A model generated the notes under the pieces. The model saw only the letters and a program-made list of their open reading frames with translations, had not been told where the DNA came from and did not search any database. The position numbers and the translations under genes are program-made. Shown here piece by piece: positions 10,212 through 22,939 of a DNA stretch of 64,000 nt (the stretch's first letter is position 1; the number at the start of each line of letters is the position of its first letter). The stretch spans positions 4,840,393 through 4,904,392 of the forward strand of contig OX393573.1 of the NCBI GenBank assembly GCA_947652115.1. The letters are read 5' to 3'. The stretch is from Blastomussa wellsi (lineage: Eukaryota; Cnidaria; Anthozoa; Scleractinia; Plerogyridae).

Positions 10212-13200
10212 ATGGATGGAATTTATGAAGTTTCGTCGTCCGAGAAAGTCAAATCGTTGGAAGAGGATCTGAAGAAGGAGCTTAAAGAATTGCAAAATGA
10301 AGTCGAAGAGGGGAATTTTTTGAGCTCAGTGCCAAAGGCATTCGGGTGAGTGCCTCGTGATTTTAAAAAAATGGTTAAAATTTTAATTTGCTAGTTGGTA
10401 TGAATTCAGTATATCTTTTTGTCATTTGCTGGTCGATCGATCTTGACATCGAACACATTTGACAGCAAATTATAGTACTTTTTATGCTAGCGCTATCAAC
10501 ATGCAGGCATGATTGGGGTTGACCGATAATTTATTAATCCGGGCTTACCTCTCTTTTTAATTATTGACGATTTTGAGTCAAAAGCTCCAACGTGGATCCC
10601 TTAATTCAGATCAGCAAGGCAACATCCAATATTAATGTTGAAAAACACCTGATGGTCACTTCCGTCAATCCAGCATCTTTGAATACTTGCAACTATGTGT
10701 AGCAATTATCAACAGAGTTTAATTTAATAGCCGGCTATACGGAATCTTTTAGTTGTCTGTCCTTAATATTATCGATCATTGCCTAGATTATACATGTTGA
10801 GTTCCTAGCCAGTTATATGCATCCTACTGAATTTGATTGGTTCCTAACCTTTTGTATTAAATTTTATAATTATGCCTTGTTCGATCTATATTTACCCGGC
10901 GTAGTAAATCGAACGTTCGAAAATCGAACTCAATCGAACTCAATCGAACTCAATCCGTGGATTGAGTTCGATTAAGGTCGGCAATCGAACGAAATCGAAC
11001 ACCACACATTCAGCGAGTTCGATTTCCAAACAAATCGAACTCAATCCGTCTGATTGAGTTCGATTGAGTTCGGAAACCGAACTCAATCGAACACAATTAA
11101 ATGGATTTTGTTCGATTGCCTCTGGTGAATCTATACAAAGAAAGCCCTAAGCAAGCCCGTCAAAGCAAGTTTTTCTCGCGCTTTTTTACTATTTATTTAA
11201 TAATACAAACCCCATTTATAAACTGTCCACGGCAATTAAGAGAACAGAACAGAACAAAACAAAGCTATCATTATTCCAGCGGGCGTATTTCGAAATTGCC
11301 GTACCCTTTCCCTTTCTTTACCTAACTTACAATAGCGCCAAGACAACTCGAAGGATTACTTTTATGCAAAAATACAAGCAAATTACTAACCGCGACACAG
11401 GCTACAGCATAAAGTAGATGGATGATTATGAAAAATATCTTACTAACGATGTACATGATTCTCTCAAATTCATCTTGGACAATTGACAGTGAACAAGAGA
11501 GTAAGAGGTGAACGAGCGTCAGTATATTGGACGTTTGGGAGCATCTTACTGCCATGATAGAAAGGAGAAATAGTAAATGCAACAATAAAATTATCTTTCT
11601 CTTTAGGTCAAAATCAAAGTAAATGATCAGATGATTGGGTTCGATTGATTTTTTTACTTTTCGGTGAGTTCGATTTCATTCGATTGTCGAACTCAATCGA
11701 ACGCAATCCACCGATTGAGTTCGATTGAGTTCGATTGACATTAAGTTCGATTCGGTTCGATTTACTACGCCGGGATATTTAGCTTTCAGAAAAATGTGAG
11801 TAAGTGTCTGGATGTTCTAGTAATATTGCTACTGAATTCAGTGTGCGTTTCTTTAAAAAAATCCAAGATTGGATTCTTAAATCCGAAAACGGATTTTAAG
11901 TTTCTTTATTGAACAGATTAATCCAAGATCACTTGGATCGTAGTGCATCAAAGGAACCGAAAAATCCATTCTGGGCAAGGATTCTTCAGTTCCTTTGATA
12001 CACCATGATCCGAGTGATCTTGGATTAATCTGCAAAATCCATTTTCGGATTTAAGAAACCAATCTTGAATTTTTTTAAAGAAACGCACCCTAAGCTTACT
12101 TCACTCACACCATACACATGAGACAAGTGATTTCATAAATTTTCAAGCCTCAGCTTGTTGTGCTCTGGCCTCTCTTCACCCAGGTTGATACTAGTGAATT
12201 TAATGCTGGGGGTAACCTTGCGATGGACTAGCATGCCATCCAGAGGTGTAGAAATACTCCCTGCGTTGCTTCATGCTGCAGAAACTGGAATAAGCCCCAG
12301 CGGTATTGGCCACTAGGCTCGGTCATACACACTGTACCAACCTTTAAATCAGTAAATTATTAAATCTACATGTGATGTTGGTAAGCTTTCATTAAATTTG
12401 TATCAAGATATCAGGGCTGTCACGTACTAAGGGCTGGGGCCCCGAAAAATTCCCCCAGCTACCAAAACCAGTGGAAAGTGAAAAATATATCAAACAACAA
12501 AATCCCCTGGCTATTTTTTTACTTTCCCTGCCTACATGCATGTACTTGAACATTAGTGACATCCCTGGGATATCCTGGATCACTGGGGGTCTGTCTTAAG
12601 TCTCAATTTATTTGCCATATCATAAAATGTCTGTTAAGTGAGGACTACTAGTGCATCACAGGATTACCCCACCCCCACACCCCAACTTGTGCCAGTACCT
12701 GGCCAACGTTGGAGACAGGCACCATGAGAGGAAGGAGTTTTGTCAAAGAACACAGGGCACAGTGTAGTTGCTCAGCCAGGACTGAAGCTCAGATCCTATC
12801 CATAGTCCAACATGGTAATTAAACAGGCCTTCTATAAACTGCTTGTTTATTGATTTAACACCTGTTTTATGAGCATACACATTCTGCAGGTGCTACAGTA
12901 CATCTACTTGGTATAGTCTCTGTGTTGCAAGCAGTGCAAAGCTGGTGTGACTGCTTACATAGGAACCAAATTGAGGAACATTTCCATGACATTTACAGGT
13001 TAATATGTTTTTTTCTGTTTTGCAGGTCTGTCCCTTTGCCAAAGGATGTTGACCATTTCAAAAGGGAGAGGAAGCTGGCCATCAGCAAAAGTCTTCAGGT
13101 GTGTGTTTCACTACAGTAGGTTTTGTGCTTAGAAACTAATGATACATGTACAGGGAGGTGGGCAAGACAACCCAAAACTACGAACTCCAAGTGGTTGAAT

Positions 13201-13639
13201 GAAAACTACAACATGAACATTATAGCATGGCAACCCAGAACATGTGGGCCAGACCTAGAGTACATAAACTGCAGAAAATAAAACTGACCTGAGCTAAGCT
13301 GTACAACAAACCATGAGTCTCTACAAAATGACAGAAATTTTGTGTACAGTTCTAGGATAAACACAATGTTTTGAAAGCAAGTAATAAAGTTAACACAATG
13401 TTCCCGAAACACTAATCCAGATAAAGACTGAGAAAGTCTGTCAGCTCCTAATGTTTTCCTAACGTTATAATTTGGTTTTATCAACTGGGTTGATAATGTC
13501 AATTGGCTACCGTAAAGAGATTCAAGAGCGATTCGCTCCGACGAAGGGCTAACGCTCGAAACGTCAGCTCTTGAATCTCTTTACGGTGGCCAATTGACAT
13601 TATCAACCCAGTTGATAAAACCAAATTATATTGTTATAC

Positions 13640-13684
<45 letters not shown>

Positions 13685-16600
13685 CTTTTCCTAACGTTAG
13701 TCCAGTATGTATTCTGACTTGTAGATAACCTGGGGGCTGCAGCAGGGCTTTATCCGAGAAGACTTGAACATCTGACTATTTGCAGTGACCACATCTTTAT
13801 GCTTTAGGCAGATATGTATATCACCTTCACAGACAGCAGCCATCAGGAAACATTATCTAATGGCAGATCCATCATCAGGACGCTGTACCATGACTGCCAA
13901 GCCCAGGTCATCTACAGAAACAAGTCGACACCTTTCCCCATGTATTCAGGTGTGAAACAGGAATGCATACTCTCTCTATCCCTATTATATTCTCTCTGTC
14001 TATTCACTTGGTCATGAACAATGCTGCAAAAGAACAAAGGGGCATTTGATGGACCCTCGCAAGTATGCTCAGCAGCCTTGAGTATACAGATGATATGTTC
14101 AGTAGTTGAACCAGTTTGTGGAAACATATTATCTTTGTAATATGTTGGGTAGTTGATCCAGTTCGTGGTAAAGGATTGTCTTTGCAACATGTTGGGTAGT
14201 TCAACATTGAGAGGGACAATGCGGGAGTAAAAGGAATAAATGCGGTAACCATGCCAACACGTTTGGCGATGGTTGAAGCATCCACAGCCGCTATGCTTGG
14301 ACGCAAGATCGGCACAAATAATATCATTGAGTTCACATACCAATCATCCTGCTTGAAAGAGAAGTTGAAGAAGTCAATGAGTCCATACATGTACATGTAT
14401 ACCTTGGCTCCAAGATGTCAAAAAAAATGTCAAAAAAAAAATGTCAAATGAATGATTATAGTGGTCATGCACTTAGCTACATCAAGCTAATTCTCAGACA
14501 TGCCACTCAAACTGAGGGAAACAAATATTTCAAATAAACATAACAAGCTTGAAAATCCCAACTGGCGGGAGGCGGACCAGTTGGCTATATACAAGCATGA
14601 CCGAGGAGTTGAACTAGAAACAACTCCAGCTAAGTGGTCAGAGCGGGACTTGAACCCGTGACCTCCGGATTTCAAGTCCGGCGCCCTAACCACTCGGCCA
14701 CGCTGCCTCCAAGATGACTTCTGATGGAGACACGGAGTCCGAAATCAAGGCTCTCTAAGGCTGGACAACCTTTCCCTACCTTGAGAGCATTTAGAAAAGC
14801 AAGACGATCAGTGCAAAAACCAAACGCTGCTTCTTCTAGTGTTTGCTATATATATGTGAGTCTTGGTAAATGACAAAAGCCATCTGTCTCAAAGTAGACA
14901 TGTTCCTGAATTGCTGCTTGCATCAAATCCTGAACATCTAGTGGCTGAAGATCGTCACAGAAAATGCTGGCGCTGGATTGGACATATTCTCAGGATGGAG
15001 CCATCTGTCATCACAAATGTAGAGTTGCCTTGCACTTGACACCACCCTTGGAGTGAGCAAGTCAGAGGAATACCGAGAGAGACCTGGTGAGACAGTAGAG
15101 AATAATGAGATGAGGGCAGATGGAGTCAGCTTGGTAGAGATAATGAAAAGAGCAAAAGACAGGAAGCAGTGGTAGTCTCTGATAATTGCCTTACGTGCCC
15201 AAGGGCATAAAGAGGATTGACTGCATACAACTGTGCAACCATTTGAAGTTGGCGCTTAGTTTGATGTGAAAGGTGGTAAGGAGACCATCAGGTATAATGA
15301 ACGGTACCACAATCAACTCAGTGGGGGGCAAACATGGTTGTCGATGTTAAATGACAAAAAGACTGTGCTTGGAAATAGAAGTGACATTAAAATAGCGCTT
15401 TACTGATGTTGGTTAGTTTCTTCGATGGTCGGGTGCCTTGTTTAAAGTGTGCGCAGGCACAGTGAGAAGTGCCTGATTGACAGTGGCCACCATAGACAGT
15501 GTTTCGATTTTGCAAGGTAACCACGTAGCGTGATGCTTGTGTTGACAATTTGGTGCTGCAGAAGCCTGTTAGGTATAGGGATGCTCAAAGTAGCTCCAAG
15601 ACTTCACTTGGTCACAGAGCCATCAGTCACAAGCTAAAGTTGGCCAGAAGCACATGGAAGGACAACGGACTTGTGTCAGTTAAGAGCATCCTGTGCAGTG
15701 GTACATTTTTGGTGAAGATTGTTACCCAACTGAATTGCGTCACGAGATTGAAGAATAGCGAACAAAGATTCCAATGGGTCCACAAGTTGGAAACAGTGGG
15801 GGAGGACAAGGCTGAAGCCTTTGTAAGTGCCAATGAAGGAACACAAACGTTTTACAGGCTCATGCAATGCAATGGGGCCTTGTAGATGAGGAGCCACATG
15901 ACCAGGTCCAACCAGACGTTCAACAGATGTTTGCGGTGTTGGAATTTCCTTCTCTCAGTAGTGTTGTTGACTATGCAACCTCTATTAGCCACTGCCTCCG
16001 CAATATGGAGCCAATGATGCTTCAGTACAGCAGGCCTCTTTGGCCAAGTTGCGGTCAGGACCCAAGTGAGGACCACTGGTACATCCATTTTGAGATATTT
16101 TCTAGGAAGCATAATGTTGGTGGGGCTGGACGAGTGCACTAGTAGGATTTGGTGCAACGAACAGCACGAGCATGAGATGGGGGCTGGTGACTGTTTCTGA
16201 ATCGTAAGTGACGACTTCAGAGCCTTGAATCAGAACTTGCCCCTCTGCTGTGCCAACCGATACGTCAATGTTCCAGCCAAAATGTCAGCACCCAAATCTT
16301 CAACTATGATGCATCAAGTGTGAGGCACTTGTCCGCCTGTGAGAACGTGAGGCCAACAACAATGAGTAGCGTAACTCATTGACATGTTCTAAGGATGCTG
16401 GTTTAGGCACCTGTGCGCTGGAGCTTGAGTAAGTGATGCTGACAGAATACATTGAAATGGGGAGATTGCTTATATGCTAACGTGGCATGAAATGAACCTG
16501 GCAGAGGGTTGGGGTGGGAACGCGTGGTCCTCTGCCTCAGGTAAAGACATCATAGTCGTCAGTATCATGTTCTTCATCAAGATTGCCAATGGGACAAGCT

Positions 16601-19600
16601 TTGACAAGGAAAGCATGGTCTTCAGAAGGTAGATAAGTGTACTTAAGAAATGTTTGGTGGTTGTGGCTAGCCTGCTTGCACAAGGGACAAGACTTGACTT
16701 GGCTCTTTGTGGCTGGTGTTTGGGGCAGATTATATGGGGTTCTCATATTAGGTAGTCTGAGCTCTGAGCCGTTGAACACAAGATCTTACCATCAGTGGTG
16801 GTATGAATTTCTTCTAAGAGAGAATCCAAGGCTTGGTAAATTTCTAACGTGAGAGATACGAGAGACCTTAATCTAAGCTCGGTGCAACAGAGTTACTTTT
16901 CCAGACTTAGGGGATTGCCATGGACTAATCTCAGCCAAGTTAGTACGACCAGATTTTCCATGGGTGGGAACAAAAATTTTCATTGCCAGAGTTAGCGACC
17001 TCACCATGGTGGGAAGTGCTGCCATTTGTCAACAACAAATTGCCCTCAGTGAATGACGTAAGGTGTTAGTAAAGGTCTTCAGGGCACTTGTCAGCGATGA
17101 GCTTGATGTTGCTGATTTCAAGGAAGTGGATGCCAGTTGACTGGAAGCCATAGTGAAGATGAATAGCAGGCCAATTGCAAATAGAATTCATTGAGGTTGA
17201 GGTATTGATGATGGTGTTACGAGAAATCACATGACAGTAGTTTGTGATTTGCCCTTAGCTAAAAGTGTTAACTTGAGATGGTGCACTTCTGTAGCGATGT
17301 TCTGCAGAAAGCTTGAGGTATAGATTGGGGGTTGCCCTAACGGATTTCGTCAGCCATGTCACGCCATCAACTAGAATGCTTGTGATGTCATGATCAAGCA
17401 AAAGAGTGTATTGTAGGTTTTGCCTCCAGGCTTCAAACGACTTGACTGTTTCGTTTTTGGCAAGGGGATACTGTTTTACTTTTGGTTCTCTTGGATTCAT
17501 GGTAGTATTCAGATAAAGGGAAGGCTTAAAATGTACTTAGCTTCAATGTCTTGTGTTTGTTGACTCGAAGGAACTGCTATTGGCTGAGCTGCTTCGTTAT
17601 CTCCTCCAGCGACCTGTAGAATTCGCTGAAAAATTCAGCACTGAGATGGACAGTCAAAACAGGGCCAGGGCTGCAAATAATTTTTTCTCTAGTGAGAACA
17701 CGTGTACGACTAAGTCACAAAAAATCTGCAGTGAAATCGGATCCCATACAACATGTTTTCAAGGCAAAATATTGGCGTTTGCATTGGAAGGCGTAAACAA
17801 TTGTCCAGACATTCTGGCCGACCACAGTTGGGATTTAATCGGACATTTTGACAAATTTTGGTCGGGCATTGTCTGATGTCCGATTGTTATTTTGCAGGGC
17901 TGATGGCCATGGGCCATGGCCGCTTTAAAGGGGATTGGCTCACTGTAACTACGCTCAAGGCTTTCTTTGTTTAACAGGTGCGGGAAGCTCAACCCTTGAT
18001 TATACAATCCGATGTGATGCATGAAGAGATGGTGAGCTGTTATCAAGTGGAATATACTTCGAAAAGCATTCCTCTTCTGCTTCATCAGGTCAGTTAATAA
18101 TAATATTATTTTAAATTGCAGTTGCCTTACATCTCTTGGTCTCTCTATTATTATCGGTAATCAATTCCCTACAAGTACATCGAGATAGAGCATCAATTTA
18201 TGAATTAGGGGGTCCGGGATTACTATAATTATTATAATCATTGTCGCTGTCATTGTCGTCGTCGTCATCATCATTATTATTATTGTTGTTATTATAACTG
18301 GAATGGAACTCATTAAGCATGACTGGGGCCATGTGAAGAGCTTGAATGAGAAAATTCGTTGACTCTCTGCTTCACCTCAAGTGTTGTACTTAAGACTGTA
18401 ATTGTTTAGTGCAGTGATGGTTTTTCTTGCAGTTTTTTGTGGACAGGATAGGACACTTAGTTCAGTGTAAGCACATGCACATGTTGAGATGGGCTCGTTT
18501 CTGTGAGCACACAAAAGCCATTGAAAACCTTTATCCTGTATACCAGAAAAGGCTCAGGTATGTCAACATTGCTTTCATGTTTGTATGTACATTAAATGGA
18601 CAACACCACTGAGATTCGAATCCTCCCATTCTGGCGATTATTCTGGCCTCCTGTTTTTGCTCAACTGATTCTCCAGCCTGGCTATTGGTACTTTCCTCTG
18701 GTAGAAGGCGAAGTAACGTTTTCCTTTCTGCACTGTCTATTCTTTTTAGCACAATCCTTTGTCGTTTTTATGAGGTATCTGGGTTGTTTGACAGCTGTTT
18801 ACACTTTGATGGTTGACTAACAAATGGGCATGGGAATGGTCAGGCCAGGCCAGGCCCCTTTTATACTGGAACGTCTTGTGTTTATGATCTACTAAGAGTA
18901 TTCCAGCCTTATTTCGATCTCATTTGGCAAAGTTACGTCTTGACCTCAAAAGATATCCTTTATCTCTTATATTGCTAGTTATATCATGGAGGAATATCAA
19001 GACTGTCTACAGCGAGCAAGGCGATTGGGTGTGGCATGTGAAGCGACACTTGCTGGAAGCGATTCAGCAATGAGTGTAGTCACCATGGATGACTTACTGA
19101 TCTACGCTCGATGGCTAATCTGCATGCTACATTCAGTCAAGGCTATTCATGCATTTATAAGGGTATGTAAATGACTGTGGCTAGTTCGGGAACTGAGATC
19201 AATTCCCTTATTTATTTTGAAACCGGGACAGATTGTCCTGTCTGAGGTCGGGATGAAACTGTTGTGGCCATTGTTGCCTATGGACTAAACGTGTGAGTCC
19301 ATTTGGAAGGGGCAAAGTTGTGAGTCCAATTTTGGCAGGGACCATACTTGTGTCCAGTTTGCGGCAGGTGCCAATCTCATATGTTTTGTGTGATTTATTG
19401 GCACTTTCTTGTCGCGTAAAATTTAGAACATAGGGTAGACAAAGTTGCATAGACAGGTACATCGATCATATTTTTTTCAAGTTTGGAAAGGGAACGCCTT
19501 CATTTATCCGATTTGCGAGTTTTGACAGCAAGCAACCTGGTGGGCCAGATATCAACCTCAATTTCATATGTCCAGGTTGGATTATACGCCAATATCGTGT

Positions 19601-22395
19601 GTCCAGATTAGGGTTCAGGGACAAAATGTTTTTTTTTCATAATTTTTTAGGACAGGGACCAAATTTATGTGGCTAGGTTATGTATCTGGGACAGACCACA
19701 GACACACGTTAAGTGGCTGATATCCACGAAATGTAAACCAAAAACAACACAGTCCACACATCGCACCATGTATTCATTAAGTGGCTATTTTTTTTTGGCA
19801 GACGATCGAATGGCTTCCCTTGACTCACAAGAACAGCATCCAGCCTCACGTCAGCGAGAAAGAAGAAAAACCAACTGTCAGTGAACAGGAACGTAAACCA
19901 TCAATGGGCCCACCCTCCAAAGCACGAGGCCAGCTGAAAAAGATCCTTAGTCAAGTATCGATCACTGCACATCTTCACGTCTTGAGGCCGCAAACCACAC
20001 CGGATGCAAGCCTTCCACCTCCTCCTCCTCTCAGCTTGTCCCCGTATCAGCTGGTGTCAGGGACAAATCCTTCCGTTGCAGCAGCGGCTGCTGCCTCTGG
20101 TGGTGGATTGGCATCTGATGAAATAAATTTGAAGTTGCCTCTGCACGAGACGTCTTTTGCTACCATCAAGGCACTGTTGGAGTTCTTGATGACGTGTTAT
20201 GCAGTTGAAATGGTAAGGTAGATCGTAAAGCAATGGCTGCAAACAGTCGCAAATCTGACAATAGCCCACAAAATTCGCTAGTGTCCGATGAAATCCTGAC
20301 TGTGGTCAGAGGGAATACCCTGACAAATTTTTGTACCTTCCTATGCAAATGCCAAGGTCTTGTCTTGACAAGGCGTTATCGAGTAGTACTGTAAAATGAC
20401 GTCCTACCTCACTATAGTTCTTCGATCAAAATGGTAAGATCAATGTATTATTACTGTCCACTAAAAATTAATGAGCCTTCATATCTATGTTACATGCTTC
20501 TACGTTTACGACCCAGTTTTACTGCTTATTGTGTTTCTTGGTTATTGATTTCAGGACAGTTTGGGAAGAATGCGTTTTAGGCATTTAGTAGACATCTAGA
20601 TTTTATCTTGCTGTTTCAATCTGACCTATGTTGAATGCTATTTCAAGGATATCAATCAAATTAACACCCACGCGGATGAGATGGATCTTTTTACTATGGT
20701 CTCAAGGAGATTCAAGAAGGTGTTTTCCAAACAAGAGCAGATGAGGACTTTCCCTATTTATGATGCATCAATTGAGGTAGGCATTTTAAACATTTAAAAT
20801 GCTGCAGAAAGCCAGTTCCAAAGGAATCTATAAGGTTTGGTCAAGTAAAGGTGGAAGAAGTCGCAAGTTGAACTTTCGTACAAACTTGCATCGCATGCTT
20901 ACTCACAAGCGCACGTAAATTGTACAAAGGCAAGTTCCAGATGATCAAAATGAAAGCAAAACGCAAACAAAATAATGGCAGTTGCAATCAGTGTGTTGAG
21001 TAAGGTGGCAAAACGGTGAAAACCTTACTCCGACTTGAGTGCAAAAAAATTCCGAACAACAAAGTCGGCTTAAGTCAACGTAAGCAGATGAACGTTTTAA
21101 CTTCTGCAAGCGGTCCCGTTTTCTTTACACTTACTTTTGAATTAGTTTTACTTGAGTGATCAGTGCATATTTCCAAGTTACTTGCAACTGCAAAGATTGC
21201 TTTCTGCCTCGACATTAGGCTTTCTAGTTCTTGTTTTAATTTATAGGAATCTTAGATAAAGCCGACTGCAAAGTTTTATCTCCGCGTGAACATTTTCATT
21301 TTCGTACACTCAGTCATTTTACTTTCTTGCCAGATGTACTATTTCAAACAGCGTAACCTAAACTATTGAACATAGTCTGTATTTGTAAATAGAACCGCTA
21401 ACCTACCTTGTAGTGATAAGCCATAGGGATACGCTTATGTCCAAACAACTCTTTTGTTCTCTTTTTAAAGGAGTTTGGAGACTCTAAAATTAGAAGTGAG
21501 GGAGCGATGCACACTTTCAAACAGCAATCTAACTGGGTTTCGTTCAATTCTCTGAGGTATGTAATCCTTTTTTTTTTCGATAGAGTATTAGGATTTAGCT
21601 GTAGAAGGCTTTACCAACCACAGTTTATTGAGTTTCCATAAATTTAACACTGTTACTGGACATTGCGCGATTATCCACGGCTTCGACTAAGCTTGGAAGT
21701 TTCATTTTGTGTTTTGCTACTAAGATTCAAGAGAAAGTTTGTTACATATCCAAAACTGACAACTGCCAATGACTACCCCTCAAAGACGGACGACATCGGG
21801 TCCAATTCGATCTGTTCACTTTAGAAAGGTGTTCGTGTGAAGGAGAGTTTCGTGAAAAGCATTGAACAATTTTAATTCGGCCACGAACTGCCATACAACC
21901 AACCACGTCCTCCTTGGAAAGCCATGTCCGACTTGAAGATATCAGTATTACAGTGATGTTCGTTCGTTAAGTAGCAGGTAGCAGTTACAGTTGCCTTCAC
22001 TTATTAGTGTGTATACTCTCTTTTTTTCAGGCCAGAACAGACATCGACACAAGTAAAAGCCATGACAAAGCTTAAACAGAAAGGGAACATAGACGAGGTG
22101 AAATGCAGCTTTTTATAAAAAATAAACTCACTTAAATTGCTGCGACTGTCATTGCGTTAACTATTGACAGTTATTTCACATTTGTTTTCAATAACTTTTT
22201 TTCAGTTACTGAGAGCGCATTCACGCTTCCTTCATGTTCAAGACGGCCAGGTGAGATTACTCTCAAGAAATCGAGGATACCAGCGACGCCCCTCTTTACA
22301 TACCATTGCTATTCTGAGAACATGTTACAACTGCATGTGCCGCTTTCGGCAGAGCGTTGTGGAAACACCCAAGGCTTTTTAATACTTATGAATAG

Positions 22396-22428
<33 letters not shown>

Positions 22429-22939
22429 TGTCGGTGGGAAGTATAACAATATAATTTTGTTTTCTCAACTAGGTTGATAATGTGAATTGGCCACCGTAAA
22501 GAGATTCAAGAGCTGACGTTTCGAGCGTTAGCCCTTCGCTAATGTCAGCTCTTGAATCTCTTTACGGTGGCCAATTCACATTATCAACCTAGTTGATAGA
22601 ACAAAATCATATTTTTTATACTTATCCTTGAATCACACGTAGCACAAAGATGCCTGACGATATCGCAGCTTTGTTTCTAAATGATAAGCTGTAATTTCAA
22701 AACGTGATCACATTGACTTCAAACTAGTCTGAGAATTACTCCGTCAACGTTACTACAGTGACACGCAGTACAATAAAGGACCATTTTTCCTATCCTCAGA
22801 GAGTACTGACGTCATTGAAGGAGCATTCTAAGGCGGTGCTAGAGCCACCTAAGCCTCACCCAGCATCCGTGACAACATACCGTACACAAAATGACACTGC
22901 TGCAGTATGGAAACGGATTTTCAGTTATGCTTCGATAAG
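10212..22939 (+). CDS. CCDC162: CCDC162-like gene, exons 1-11
   Basis: Exons: 10212-10345, 13026-13098, 17978-18088, 18433-18557, 18979-19162, 19802-20212, 20648-20776, 21471-21556, 22031-22097, 22206-22250, and 22734(?)-22939. The N-terminus (MDGIYEVSSSEKVKSLEEDL) is helical and charged. Exon 6 encodes 'IEWLPLTHKNSIQPH' and then a low-complexity linker (PPPPPLSLSP, AAAAAASGGG). Exon 11 has no acceptor at the obvious TACTACAG (that would read TGA first). The CTGAG/AATTAC site at 22733 keeps the frame but is weak. The large introns 1 and 2 carry the 880-bp element, LINE, SINE and LTR debris. Confidence 0.75.

Noticed and set aside
14640..14706. Functional tRNA-Ser gene on the minus strand
   Set aside because: It is the head of a SINE with a 200-bp non-tRNA body, tail and target duplication; the acceptor stem is not complete.
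19669..19884. 71-codon ORF overlapping exon 6
   Set aside because: Different frame from the spliced exon; the exon 6 frame is supported by phase and conservation-like composition.
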